Source of the DNA: Trichaptum fuscoviolaceum
Taxonomy: Eukaryota > Basidiomycota > Agaricomycetes > Hymenochaetales > Trichaptaceae
Assembly: GCA_910574455.1 (NCBI GenBank)
Contig: CAJSYZ010000001.1
Coordinates: 3,765,424 to 3,829,423, forward strand
Direction of reading: 5' to 3'
DNA: 64,000 nt
Below, piece after piece: positions 42,588 to 55,509 of the stretch. The position numbers were made by a program, and so were the translations under genes. The notes beneath the pieces are model-generated. The model saw only the letters and a list, made by a program, of their open reading frames with translations, was not told the origin of the DNA and did not search any database. Positions within the stretch are counted from its first letter, which is position 1, and the number at the start of each line of letters is the position of its first letter.

Positions 42588-45500
42588 CTAAACACTAGAT
42601 CCATCCGGCTTCACAGAGCTCTCATCCACACTGGTCCTGTAACTATGCCCAAAGGCCCTCATGCCCTCACGTTTCGCCCTCCTCAAGATCCGATCAATCG
42701 CATCCAGACCCTTGTCCAAGTCCTGCATTGGCGGACCGAAGGAGAGGCGCACGAACTGATGGCACGGCGAATTGAAAAGGTTACGTCGGTGTTGAGGATT
42801 GATGTCGAAGAAGATACCCGGAATGACGATGGTCTTTTCTTTGAGAAGCTCTTCAAAGAATGTCTGTTTGACAACGTATGCATCAACTACTGCAGACATA
42901 ATCCGTGTACGTGTTACTCACTAAACCGTTATTCAACGGGGAAGGCAGCTGGTCAAGGTTGAGCCAGATATAGAAAGTGCTGGTAGGCGGGACGTCGATC
43001 CTGAAGCCCATGCGCTTCAATCGCTTGAGGACATGGTCACGCTTCATCTTGAAGTGTTTCTGCAGTGCAATCTACACACACAGACGCACACACACACAAC
43101 ATCTCAGCTCAATAAATATCCACAACGTTGAAATAAGACCAACCTTCTCCTCTTGCACGCGGCTAGGTTCAAGGAGCGGGATAGCAGCGAGCTGGAGACT
43201 ACAAAGTGACAAGGAGGAAAGTTTAATGAGTGAGAGTTCCTAGCGAGCTGCGACAGGAGTCGGAAAAGGGGTGTAATTGACTACTCACGGGTGATTAGCG
43301 CCTCCATCCAAGAACGATCCTTAGCCAGACCAAAATTATATGAGCAAATGACCTGGTCTAAAGCGATGTCATAGACATGTCACTCACCGGACTGTGAAAG
43401 CGCAGTGATGAGGTTCTTGGGGCCCAGCACCCAGCAGACACGCCAGCCAGGCAAACGCCAATTCTTCGTCAAGCCGTTCACAATTATGACCGAGTCCTAA
43501 AAGCGATGAATAGCATCTCAAGACATCCAAGGACGGTAGTTCATGACAACTTACATTGTTCACGTCTTTCGAAAGGAACCGGAAGGAAAACTCATTCAAC
43601 CAATATACGCATGGAAGCGGAGTATAGGAACTCACCTTCGATATACGAAGCGCTCGAAATCGATTTACCGTACTCCTCGCCTTCTTCCGGGTAAATGTAC
43701 CACGAATAGAACTATTCACAAGGAAACAACAGTCAGTATAAAATGACTCCTCGATAATTTCGTTTCTTCCGAGTCGATGACGGGAACTTAATGAAGACAA
43801 TCAACTTACCTCGTCCAAGATCAGTGTGGTCCCTTCACGGCTAAGCGCAACCAGGCTTTTGAGTTCGTCTCCCCTGGTAAATCACAAACGCGAGTGAACA
43901 AACGGCAGAGTAAGCAGTCAACTCATCAGTATCGTCCACAAGTTCATTATGCAAAAGGAGAAGAACGCACTTAGTAACCTGGCCAGTCGGATTCCGCGGG
44001 TTTGAGGCGAGGATCACCGAAAGTCCTTGCGTGCGGATATCTTTCTGTAAGTGATAGAATAACGTCAGCGAAGCACCACGCCAGGATGCTCAACTAAACA
44101 CACTTTAGTTTGCTCGATATTCATGCGATATTTGTCCTAAGCCACGCGCAAAACACAGCACAAACGCATGTATGAGCTGCAACATTCGGACACAAACCAA
44201 ATCGCAGCATGACATACCTCAGGATCTAACCTACACAACTAATTAGCACAAAACGCCCTGACTCACTTGCATAGTGTAGAAACGCTTACATAGTAGGAAT
44301 GGGTACAAGGCGCTTGAACGCACCCAGAACCTGATCATACGCAGTATAATCCGGGATTTGATACGACTGCAGCGCATAAAGTAGAACCAAAAATAGATAA
44401 CGAAGCACATGATGACGTCAGTACTCCATTTTTATACTCCCTAAAGATAGATGCGTCAAGGCGAAAGAGAAAACACTCACGCAGTACACGTTCGAAATGA
44501 CCGCAGCTACGCGAGAGAGGCCGGAACGGCCACCGGGCACGATGCACACATTCTCGTACGTGTATTTACTCTCCTTGCCCTCCCGGTAGTTCACATTATA
44601 CAGGTTCGCGACGGCCTCGCGGAGCTCTGTCGTGTCGGTGGAAATCCGGGGTGATTCAGGAAAATGTGGGTAGGTTAGGCGGCGCATACAACAGCCGGTT
44701 GGATACCGGAGGTTCAGTGCGTTCATTTCGGACGAAAAATACCGCGTCGGAAAGGGAAAACGGGAATAAAGCAAGGATGAAATAAATGGGAAAAGGTCAG
44801 CATTCAATCACATTGGTCTCATCGCATTACACACCTTTCACGCCTGTAGTCGGGGCATACTCCAGGCTATCGAACGGGATCTCAATAGTGGTCGGACGAG
44901 GCGGGGCACCGGGTATATCGCCTACTTCAGGTGCTCCCTGACCCAAGTTCGCCCACTCATGACTACTGGCGTAGGAGAACCCGTTGGCCATCGCACGATC
45001 GGAGCAGTAGATGACGCCCGTCGATCCTGGGTGCTCGATGCCGGGCACAGTTTCTTCATCTGGGTTAACAGTCTGCGGGATGAGCCCGAGGGGCTTGTGC
45101 CCCGCTTGTTCACGGAAGATCTGTAGAACAACAGAATTATGATTAAGGAAAAAGATATGGAATTTAATAGTGACGAACGAACCTGATGCGCCTCGGAATC
45201 CTTCTCGTGCTTGGCCTGCTTAATCACGTCGTGTACCTGTGAAGTGGCGGTAGTCGAAGAAGGGAACGCAATCGTATGTGCATGGTCATGTTCGTGTCCG
45301 TATTCATGGTTAAGATGCGTCGGGGAGGGAGTTCGTGAGCTCGCATGTTCATGATCAAGATCGTGTTCAAAATTATGGTTATGATCGAATTCAAAATGGT
45401 TTGGAAAAGGAGAAGGGTGGGCATGGACTTGTATGTGTTCGGGTTCATGGTCATGATTGGGATTTGGGGGTTCGGGATGCAAATGGGGTGGATGGTCGTG

Positions 45501-45862
45501 GTCGTGGTCACGGCCGCGAACCGTGCGCAGCGTCGAGCTCGAGCGCGCACGATGCGGGTGCCTGAACGTATGCAACTAAATCGGAGAGGGGGAATGGGAA
45601 TGGAATGAAAAGGAGGAATAGATCGATGATGCGCTTTAGGTTCAATCGCCACCGCCGCGATACAGTCCATCACATCAAGCATCATGGAGCATGCATATGT
45701 GCATATGCCACAGCACCCACGAGCGACACGTCGAAGACGACAACAACACGAACGAAACTACGCGCAAGGAGAGAGACAGAATCGTGTACTCACCACATCT
45801 CTGAAATGCTCGAGCGGCGTCCGTGGACGCGAGGGCGGCGCGCTTGCGGGGTTGCTGTGCAT
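42588..45862 (-). CDS. PLP-dependent class I/II aminotransferase with His/Asp-rich N-terminus
   Basis: Many minus-strand exons, beginning 45862-45794, 45575-45183, 45120-44835, 44626-44481, 44366-44290, then a 13-nt exon (about 44228-44216) encoding MLDPE, and ending at 42588. The catalytic part carries LREAVANLYNVNYREGKESK, IVPGGRSGLSRV, DYTAYDQVLGAFKRLVPIP, ILASNPRNPTGQVTK, TLILDEFYSWYIYPEEG and the PLP-lysine region NGLTKNWRLPGWRVCWVLGP, so it should be active. The substrate is unknown. Exon 2 adds about 130 residues, dominated by His, Asp, Glu and Pro (GRDHDHDHPPHLHPEPPNP, FDHNHNFEHDLDHEH, HEYGHEHDHAHT). The first exon was chosen because its ATG and GTGAGT donor join exon 2 in frame (LEHFRDV to LHTFRHPH). 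If this exon is wrong, the His-rich part still lies in one open frame with the enzyme. Confidence 0.85.
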
Positions 45863-47437
45863 TGCTACTGGCGTTGTTTAGGTCTTAGTTTAGGATCTTC
45901 CGTTCGTTCGCACGTCGGATGGATATGTCTGTCGAGCAGATAACCTCGATGTAGAGCAAGAGTGCAGAATGTCGGAGGCGGTAGTAGAGGTAGGAGCAAG
46001 AGTAAGAGAGACCAGAGACGAACAAGTCCGGGTGGCTTAAAAGGCACGTCCAAACCCAGCCGGAAGCAAAAAGTCACGGCGCTCGTTCCAGTTCGCAGAT
46101 CCAGAGATTGTGGCGAGGCAGTGCAGCGGTAGCTAGGACTGTGATCTATCTTTGTTATGGTGTTTGAAGGCAACGAGCAGAAGTTGAAAAAACGAAATCG
46201 CTGGCCATCATTGGATATGAGATCATAAAAGCCTAAATTTAGTAGCCATCTCTTCCAGGACTCGGCAGCCATCATCAAATTTATGCGGGTGCATCACTGG
46301 CAGGTTCAGCCATTCAGCTCGAGGGACGCGCACGACATCGGACGAGCAGCACAGGGCACAAGGTCTTCAGACAGCACTGTAGGAGATGGTCGTGGTACAG
46401 GTCAGAGAAGCACGGGCGCTTCAAGTTCGCAGTCTTGGCAGTTGACCGGGAGTAGGACGTCCAGGACTTGGCATTCAACTCGCCCACAAAACACTGGCAG
46501 CACTCACTCTCTCACTACAGTGCACATGTCTTTGATTCACGTCCTTTTTCGCCATTTGCTGGGTGGACCCGGAGTACAAACATCCTGGCTCGTTTCGATA
46601 TGTCCATCTTGCATGAGTATGAGTATTGGGATTGCTAAACGAATAGCATAAATGCCCTTCTCCGAAAGGCCTCCGTGATTGTGTCTGCGAGGCAACAACA
46701 CTCTGCTTGACTACATGGCACCGTCACACCGAGTTTCATCGAGCACCCGCCAATTGACAGGCACATCTGCGTCATCCTAGACACAAAGTATGTCCTCAAG
46801 CTTGCCTCTTTCGCTATCGAGCCTCCGCTGTACCGCTCGAATATGATGCGCGGAGTGATGGAGCTATGGTATAAACTTGAGGGCGATCTTTTCTGTGCGC
46901 ATGATGTATGATGCGCGAAGTCCGTTTAACCTGTCTCTAATATACCGATGATACGCGTCTCAGCATCAATAGCCAATCGCCTCTGGCAGTCGACAATGAG
47001 CAAGGGAACTATCCATGATTTGATTTGATTTAAATGATAAAATAGCAAAACAATATACCGTCTGAGTCTCCCGATTTGACCCGGTAATACATACATGCAT
47101 GCGAACGATATGCTGGTGGTTGCGCTGCCAGTGAGTCGTGATGTCTATCCAACCATGATGTGTAAGGTAAGAGTTTGAAACGAAGCCGCGAAGGTTGGCT
47201 GACAGGTGCGAGTTGATAGATGCGATTGGGCGATTGGATAGAATGAACAATGAAGAAGGCGGCTGAAACCTTGGAGGCTTCCGGTGAGGAATATACTGGT
47301 GATGAACAGTGTGCAATGAGCACGAGAGATTGCCGGTGTTTTCACCAACTCGGAAGCACGACAGGCTGAAAGAAAAGAAGGAAAACGCTCAGCCCAGCTC
47401 GTACGTGTCCCTTCGTCCGCATCCCTCATCCGTATCA
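45863..47437. other. Intergenic
   Basis: A short open frame at 46283-46651 lacks protein character. I see no RNA gene, repeat or domain. The region holds the aminotransferase promoter and the RIB3 3' end. Confidence 0.4.
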
Positions 47438-48488
47438 TCACTCCCCACCCTTTTCCTTACTCACCCTCCACGCCCTCAACATATCCACGCTCACCATCTT
47501 CAGCCCCCACCTATCCGCAAACGCCCGGCAGTCGTCCCTCCGCGCCATGCTCCCCTCGCGGTCGTCGTTCACCAGCTCGCACAGCACGCCGCCCACCTCC
47601 TTCACCCCTGCCATCCGGCACAGATCCACCGCCGCCTCCGTATGGCCCTTGCGCTCGCACACGCCCCCGGGTCGCGCGCGCAGGGGCACCATATGGCCGG
47701 GGCGCGCGAAGTCGTCCTTCGTGATCGTTTTCGCAGCGGGCGAGGAGGCGGAGGTGGAGATGGAGACGAGCGACCGTGCGGTGAGGGCGCGGTCGTGTGC
47801 GGATATGCCTGTGGTTGTGCCTTTTTGTAACACGAAATTGAGTACATGTTTGTTATCTGAAAAAGTGAAGAGTATATGTACCGTGTCTGTAGTCGACAGT
47901 GACAGTGTATGCCGTCCGGTGTCGTTCTTGATTGTCGGGGACCATCATAGGGATGTCGAGCTCGTCGAGTCGCTCACCCGGCAGGCCAATACATATGTAT
48001 CCACTGTTTCCGCGCATCCGTCCATGTACAGCATTCCCCAAGAAACGTACACATAAACGGACGATTCACAGCACCGCGAATGCAGATAAACAGACAAAGG
48101 TGAGATCAGCTTTATGAGACAAGTAGCAGACGCACCTCGTATGCCGAATCATCCACGCCATCTTCTCCGTCGAGCACATACTTGCAGCAGCAATCAAGTC
48201 TCCCTCATTCTCTCTGTCCTCGTCGTCCATCACCACGAGGAACTCGCCGCGCGCGAACGCCGCCAGTGCGTCTTCCACGGAGTCAAAACTGAACTCGATG
48301 CGCGGTAGGGGCGTGTGGAGGGTGGGGTACGTCGGGTCCGGGGAGGGAAAAGAGGAGGAGGAGGAGCCGTTCATGATAGATTTATTGCTAGCACCGTTTA
48401 CACCGTTGGTTTTGAGCGTCGGCGACGATTTCGATGTGCTTGGATGTTCCGAGACCAAGACTGTCTGCGAGAGTGCGACGGGGGCCAT
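47438..48488 (-). CDS. RIB3: 3,4-dihydroxy-2-butanone 4-phosphate synthase (riboflavin)
   Basis: Three exons (48488-48136, 48003-47882, 47820-47438) give 285 residues in one frame. The enzyme converts ribulose 5-phosphate to the four-carbon precursor of riboflavin. Diagnostic text is [20 protein letters not shown] (the acidic metal loop), [76 protein letters not shown] and [19 protein letters not shown]. The catalytic His, Glu and Asp residues are all visible. The first 70 residues are a Ser-rich extension not needed for catalysis. An upstream ATG in the same frame (about 48521) would add 11 residues. Confidence 0.93.
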
Positions 48489-49500
48489 TCGGATTTTTAT
48501 GTTCCTCAGTGAAAACTTCACAGCCTTGTCAAATATTCGTCCCTTTGCCGATAAGAAAGCTCGCTATAGCAGAGAATTCACAACGGTATGAAACCGATTA
48601 GTAGTGCTCATGGGAGGGGAAGAGGAACGCATATATACGAGCTCGCAGCCGTGTCCGTGTCGGGCGGCAGCGTCGGATTCGGGTTCAGTTGGGGTCGATG
48701 GGAAATCACGCTCGGTTCTGCCAGTGTAGGGACGCTGACTCAACACTGGCCCGCCGACATCCGCCCTGTCTCTGTCTTTGTGATCTCCGTCGCCGGCTTT
48801 GATGATGTTCGGTGATTGCTCTACGGCAATAGAGGTCCTTTGTTATACACCTCGAGAGGACTAAAATAGGTGAAGGAAGCGCTGTAGGGACTTCTTCGAG
48901 TTGAATGAAAAATGCTGAATATATGCATGTTATTTCCTGTCTTTTATGCCAAACATCGCGGCGCCGATTGGCCGACATCGTTTGCGCTGGCCTGTGCTGG
49001 CAAAGTGCCCTTCCCCTTCGACGAGTTACCTTTAACATCCTCACCGTCTGACTTATCTTCCGATGCAGCCATATGCAGAACATGCTAAGAACACCGAACC
49101 TTACAGCACTAGCTGGCAGCGAAGCGACGATAAGAGCGTCTGTATCCAGATTCCAAATGGATTGGATACTCCGACAAGCCGATGAAGTTTTATATTTTGA
49201 ATTTCCTGCACGTATGTATACTCAGTGAGTATTGAGGAGCAGGTGGACTGAACTTCGACACAAACGTATCTTGTTTGAGGTGAAGCACCGCACTGTGCCA
49301 CTGCCTTGGTCCGCCGGATCTAATACGACCAGCACAGAGAATTGACGACCGGCGCTACACACACATACAATACACCACCTGCTCTCAGTCTTGCTCTCTC
49401 TTGTACTCTGACTGTGATCACCATCTCTGTTTTCTTCTGCTCTCCGCTTTCGTTCGGCCTACTGTATACCTTTTAACGATCACGAACACCTGCACTAACG
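48489..49500. promoter_or_regulatory. Divergent spacer of RIB3 and CAR1 with GATA-like motifs
   Basis: No gene is supported in this 1-kb region. GATAAG at 49129-49134 and TTATC at 49053-49057 lie 370-450 bp upstream of the CAR1 start. A pyrimidine-rich run just before 49501 is typical of a basidiomycete 5'UTR. Confidence 0.3.
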
Positions 49501-50893
49501 ATGGCGAGCCAGCATAAATTCCTGTCGGATCCCAAGACTGCCGCGGTAGGTTAGCTGGCTATCTTGTCCAACGCCTCACTGACCTCCCATCTATCCTCCT
49601 GCTTCTCTCGATCGCGTTGCACTCGAAATTCGCTCTCATTACACTCGAAACACGCTCGCATACTTCAGATCGTCGGGTGTCCATTCAGCGGTGGCCAGGT
49701 AAGTCACCCTTACCCAACAGCGAACGACACACGTCTAACCACCCGACCTGCGTCTCGCAGCCCAAGCCCGGCGTCGACCAGGGCCCCATCCACCTCATCA
49801 ACGCCGGGCTCACCACGCAGCTCCGCGAACTCGGCTGGTCCGTCCTCTTCGATGGCCACCACCAATTCGACGCCATCAACACGCTGACCGACCCGCCGAT
49901 CGGCGTGCTCAAGAACCCGCGCCTCGTCAGCAAGGTCTCCCAGGCCGTCGCGGAGGCCGTGGGCTCCCATGCGAAGAAGGGGCACCTCCCCGTCACGATT
50001 GGGGGCGACCACTCGCTGGTAAGTAGCTTATTGTCTTTTCTTAGTGGGGAGGAGGGGAGGAAGTACGTACGTGTATGCTGAGGCGCGTGTACTTGAATAG
50101 GCTATGGGCACGATCTCCGGGACGCTGAGGTACGTCACGGTTGCACGGGCAGTTGATTAGATTGATTGACTCGGATTGACACCGATCGTTTTCCTACGCG
50201 CCTTTTCCGCGCCAATCTTATACCATCTGCAGCGAGTATCCCGACGCCTGCGTCATTTGGGTCGACGCACACGCCGACATCAACACCGTCGAAACCACAA
50301 CAACAGGGAACATCCACGGCATGCCTGTCTCCTTCCTCCTCGGGCTCAACGACCCCGTCATCCCCGAATACGCCTGGGTCTCCCCGACGCCCGCGCGGCT
50401 CACGCCGGACCGCATTGTCTACATCGGCCTGCGCGACGTCGACGCCGGCGAGAAGGCCATCCTCAAGAAGCACGGCATCAAGGCGTTCAGCATGCACGAC
50501 GTCGACAAGCACGGCATCGGGCGTGTCGTCGAGCTCGCCCTCGACCACGTGAACCCCGCGCGGGACCGCCCGATCCACCTGAGCTTTGACGTCGACGCAC
50601 TCGACCCGAGCGTCGCGCCATCCACCGGTACGCCCGTGCGCGGCGGCCTGACCTTCCGGGAGGGGCACTACATCTGCGAGGCGGTCCACGAGACGGGGTG
50701 CCTCGTGGCGTTTGATATCATGGAGGTCAACCCGTCGTTGGCGGATAAGGCTGCGGCGGATGCGACGGTGGCGGTTGGGTGCTCGTTGACACGGTCGGCG
50801 CTTGGTATGTCTTTTCGTCTTACCCTCCTGTTTCTTCCGTAAAACTTTAAAAATTATGATTAATGCCGAATTATAGGAGAGACACTACTATAA
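49501..50893 (+). CDS. CAR1: Arginase
   Basis: Six exons (49501-49545, 49669-49698, 49761-50018, 50101-50129, 50233-50804, 50877-50893) total 951 nt and 316 residues. Arginase splits arginine to ornithine and urea in the cytosol and opens arginine use as a nitrogen source. The two-manganese site is complete: [15 protein letters not shown], and [18 protein letters not shown]. Also seen are [18 protein letters not shown] at the start (across intron 2) and [20 protein letters not shown] near the end. The final 17-nt exon gives the family C-terminus SALGETLL. Exons of 29 and 30 nt are easily missed. The exons from 49761 on are GC-rich, pointing to codon bias for high expression. Confidence 0.95.
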
Positions 50894-52770
50894 ACCGGAG
50901 GAGATTTACATACCCACTTCTCTCGCATCTCAAAGCATACTATATGGATGGATAGGTAAATGCTGTATACATGTGGACTAATTCTTATTGCACTGTCTAT
51001 CATGAGCAAGACGATCCACTGGGGGGTGAGTACACAATTGAAGCAGACGTTTGATAATAGAATTCTTTCGTATGCTATTTGCACGGTATAGTTGATCCTT
51101 ATTCGCAGCCTTCCTCGCCCCCGCCAATGGACTATCGAATCGTTTTAGTTCATCTGTTAGCGTCTCAAATGACGCCAACAGGTTCTTCGAGTTTGTGTGT
51201 CCATTTCTACTACCCGGTCAATGGCATCATACCAAGAGAAGAGAGTTGTGTTTCAACGACATAGGAGTCTGGAGGCTACCCCTTTCACTCACACACGGTC
51301 TTTTGGCTTTGGATCTGATTCTGGCTCTCGTGAAATGTACCAGGAAAGTGCGTGGTTTTGACGGATAATCTGTACGATGGATTCTGGTCCTGGTTCAGAA
51401 CATAACCCCATTGTGCAGTTGTTTCACATCTGACTAATAACCTTCTGTCTCCGGGCGCTATGATCCTCTGCTCTCCCCTCCTCCGATCGCCGACGACGAA
51501 CTTGTGGCCTCTAGACCAGTCTCTTCGTCTCTGCTATCGTGAAAGAAACATGTCTTGGATTGTCTGTTTATATCATCTCCATACTCGCTGTGCGAAGCAA
51601 GTCCAGGCTGCGCGAGTGTACGACATGTGCGAGGTATCGCTCGCTGTCACTCATCGGATTGCTGTACGCAGTACAGGAGTCGTCGCCCACGGACAGTGCA
51701 GGCGGGTCACCGGTCAGGTTGGAGACATTTCGGCGGATACCGTTTGCAGTCTCGACGGGTTGAGGCCTGTCTCCTCCCCTGTAATTTAACATTGACGTCG
51801 CCCCCTAGTTAACCTCTGCATTCTCTCCCTGCGCTCGATTACGACACATGCCGACGTCCCGCTCGCTCTGTCGGCGGTCGGCGGTCGGTCGGAAATATGG
51901 AAGGAAGGTAAAAGAGGAAGGGGGGAGCGGCGTTGCCCGCTTGCGTCGCATCTCCGAGTCGTTTACGCACATTTGGCTTCTTGACCTCAGCCCCAGACCC
52001 GGTCTATACAGGACCCCCTCTCTTTTACACTGCCCATCGTGATCAAGCACTGTTTGAGGAGGTCCTGATCATGAGTGTTTGCCAACTACTGCGAGATGTT
52101 GACGTTCTTTCTGGATTCTAGACACTGGCTTAATGTCTCAGTTATTTGAGGCACACTGCATCAATGGATGATTGCTTCCGTCGACCGACCACTAAGCACA
52201 TGGGTGCTAGCATGGTGACCTATGTCTCACTGATTTGGTGCCTTTCTGTAAACCAAGAAAGCTAACAAATTTCAAGTACCCTGATCGACTTCAGAATGGA
52301 GCTATGATGGAGCGGAAAATCGTGCATCATCTCCTGGGGGGAAAATAGGAAGTAATCAAATGTACATCCGCCTATTCACCAGGATATGAACAAGACAATA
52401 ATAAGACAAAAAAAACCCCAAAAAAACGCAAAGTAGTTTGTCAATCTATGTGGGTATTTTATTGAAAAAACAACGAAAACGAACAAAACGAGTTCACAAA
52501 ACAAAAAAACGAAAAACCATAGTAATACAAGCGAGCACGACAACAGAACAAAATATTTTTGGTACTTTCAAAGGCAAAGCATTTGCGACATATACAATAG
52601 CGAAGGAAGAGATGCAGTCTAAGATGGTATCCGAGGTGTCCATGTAAACCCAAAGAAATCAATAGAAAGGCGTGAGCGTGTCAATGAGTCGTAAGTTCTA
52701 GTCGTTGACTTGTTACGCTGTTGAGACGTAGAATCGTTGAGCAAGTAAGAATGTCTCTGAGTTAAGGAAA
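50894..52770. other. Intergenic
   Basis: Open frames at 51460-51812 and 51805-52121 overlap on both strands and lack recognisable protein. An A-rich tract at 52405-52520 (runs of CAAAAAAC type) is low complexity and probably belongs to the 3' flank of the zinc-cluster gene. No RNA gene seen. Confidence 0.4.
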
Positions 52771-54411
52771 TCATCGAGCGTGCTCTACGGGCGTCCTGCT
52801 CTGCTCAAATGCCTCGGTATCGAAAAATTGCTCCATAAACTCCTCTTCCTTCGCGGCGTTTGCGTCCGCCATGGGCGTCTTTTCATCAGCGATAAAGCCA
52901 CTGTTTACCATGGCGGCATGTGCGAATTCGGAATGATCACCGTCGAATAGGCCGAGCAGCTGAGGGTCGACGACGGGTGGCGCTGGGTACTGGAAGTCAT
53001 ACATGCCCATCATGTCGGTATCCAACGAGTCAGTCATATGGACTGGAATATGTTGCGTGTAAGAATGTCCTATGACGATTTCATCCGAGTTCGGCGCGGA
53101 GAGCATGTGAGAGTCGGCAGAGGGCGGACTGAATCGAAATGAGACCAATAAGACAATGAACAGAGTGTAACAATTTGTAGATGTACTTACGAGGAATTGT
53201 TGCTGCTGCTGCCGCTGCTCTCACCGCCATTACTGCGACTTCTGAGATATTCCTGCGCATCGATGATACTGACACTATTAGGCAGATGACGGAGGGATGC
53301 CTTGAACTCCCCTGCGTCAACCACCTCGGCATCACTGATGGAGCCCCAGCAATCGCTCGAGGGTGTAATGGGGACGATGGGCTTGCCCATGATCATCTTG
53401 GCGTCCTCGCCCGTCTGAACGGCAGAACTTAAGCCAGCGGGCCACTTTACGCTCCTGGGATCCGCTACCACGCCAATGAGTCTACCGCTGGTGTTGAGAA
53501 GAGGGGGGAGACCCGGAATCTGGCGTGGAACATGGTTGACGGGCTTCACATCTGTAAATTCAAGTTTGGACGCCGAATGAAGCGGTGACTTTGGGTACAG
53601 GTGGGGTGTGGAAAGGGCAGATGGGTTGTAGGTGGGCGAGTCCATGTCATCCTCCGAGCCGAGACGCGACTGCTTGTGTTTCCTCTGAGGGCCACGTATA
53701 CGAGTCTCTGGGGCCCACTCGCAAGTGAGTCCGCGATCCTTGCAGCGCTTGCAAATAGGACGTTCACCGGAACACTGAGAAGGAAATGTTTAGACATCGC
53801 AGCCACCGGCAGAGAAAGGGACTGCTCACTTTTGTTTTACGGTCACGGCATTTCTCACATGCTTGCGCAGTCCTCTGCCGTCCATGAGGATTGGCTGTGC
53901 GGCAGAACAGAACATCGGATTGTCCGGTCCTTGGCGGCGAGCCTGTGATGCCGTCTGAACGACGGGAGAAGGCCTGGGTACGACCCGATGTTGACGAGGG
54001 TGACGAGGAGGTTGGAGATGGCTGTAAACTGCTGCTGTGAGGATTGATCGACAGAGGTGTCAACTTCATTGGTGAGATAGTGCTGGTGTGAGTGCGGTGG
54101 TCGCCAAAGCCGCTATGTTGATACAGCTGCGCATTTGACGGATGCTGAACATCGAAGCCACCGAACATCGCAGAAGTGGAAGTCGATGCATAAGGCTGAG
54201 AGAACTCGCTAGGCATGCGTGGCGCGAACGGGCTGCTCTGTTGAAGTCCGGAGCGCATTTGTGCAGGTATTGTATCAAGCGCGTGCGTGAAATGATGACG
54301 ATTATGATCGTACTGCTGCGCCAACTGATGGTTCGGAGCCGAATGCATACCGCCATGTAGTGCGTTAGGGGAAGAGAACGCGAACAGATCATGAGACAGA
54401 GTAGATTCCAT
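52771..54411 (-). CDS. Zn(II)2Cys6 fungal transcription factor
   Basis: Three exons (54411-53830, 53774-53191, 53128-52771) give 507 residues in one frame. The binuclear zinc cluster is placed unusually far in, about residues 187-215: ACEKCRDRKTK | CSGERPICKRCKDRGLTCEW, split by intron 1 exactly before the third Cys. All six Cys are present. The first 180 residues are Ser/Gln/His-rich and probably an activation or interaction region. After the cluster are basic residues (RGPQRKHKQSR), a Ser/Pro-rich stretch, a short DAQEYLRSRSNGG segment and an acidic C-terminus (AAKEEEFMEQFFDTEAFEQS). No fungal-specific middle homology domain is seen, so this is a compact regulator. Target genes unknown. Confidence 0.85.
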
Positions 54412-55509
54412 GTCGATGATGATGTCGATGATGTCGCCTGCGGAAGCGAGACGTCGGTGTGGCGGGTAAGCAAGAGAAAGCAGCGGTAAGTGGAGGTTAA
54501 AGCGCGGAAGACGGGTAGATCGACAGAGGGGTGAGCGGATATGAGGACAGGGGGGAGAGTGTGATGCTGGTTGTCTTTCGTCCAAGACACTATAGATTAT
54601 ATATAAAAATCTCTTGGTCACGCATCTAACAGTCTTACACGAGACATGGGATAATGTCTCGATGCATCCGCCAGTCTGTTCTCAAATCGCGGCTGGTACT
54701 CAGCCTGCGGCAAGAAACGGAAACATTCACGCAATAAAGTTTCAACCGACCACCAGCAAGGGAGCGCGACCTCTCGGACAAGTGTAACGTAAGTAGTTGG
54801 AGCTGTGTTCAGATATTCTTGTAGTATTCGACAACCTAGAGTGTCATTCCAGCCACAGAGACTAGAGATTGGACCGGATGTGATCGAAACTGCGACGTCC
54901 GGACTAATTCGAGGCCCAGTCAAGTGGAAAACATATGTCATTCAGCGTCAACTCCACGGACTTGAGCTGTCTGTATACTGAGACATAGTATTCCGACCGT
55001 CCAAGAGCTGGGCAAGCTTAATTATCGTCGTCAGTAGAAGGAGGCCGCAGAATTTGCTTGTGGGGATGAGTTGTGTAGATTGACTTGTTTTGGGTGGCTT
55101 AGCTTGAATCCAAGCTCCGCGCACACCTTCAACTTGAAGAGAGCATAACAGAGACAAATAATCACCAACCACGAAGTCCCGACCATGACCGGCGTACCCG
55201 AGAAGTCCCTTGAAGCTACTGACTGTCAAATAAATGATGATACAGAGGAGAAAATTAATTTCATTTCATTACAAAGGTTCACTTACGACACAATTCGCGA
55301 CAATAGGGGACATTGCAGAAAGTTCCTGATCGACGCGACTACGTCGCAGCCTGCTCCCGGACTAGGAGCCCATGGGACTAACGAATCTATGCCTCCCTTC
55401 CTAAATTGGCCCAGAAACTTCAGGAACGTGTGGGGAAATCCTTAGGAAGCAGAAGCAGATGACCCAGTCAATAGTTCTAGTACTGGAATTCGGTCGGTCA
55501 GGACCTCGT
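54412..55509. other. Intergenic, possible minor relic
   Basis: A minus-strand open frame at 54618-54941 (LVREVALPCWWSVETLLREC and RFENRLADASRHYPMSRV) has some protein character but no start context or family I can name. The remainder is featureless. It contains the upstream region of the zinc-cluster gene. Confidence 0.3.

Noticed and set aside
45335..45608. Val/Gly/Met-rich plus-strand frames
   Set aside because: They are the reverse of the His-codon-rich aminotransferase leader (CAT/CAC read as ATG/GTG).
46283..46651. 122-codon plus-strand frame
   Set aside because: No recognisable text or codon bias, and no conserved start or splice context; treated as chance.
50135..50689. 184-codon minus-strand open frame
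   Set aside because: Antisense of arginase exon 5; the plus strand has all metal ligands.
52438..52662. Lys/Thr-rich frame and its antisense Phe/Cys-rich frame
   Set aside because: A-rich low-complexity tract 3' of the zinc-cluster gene.
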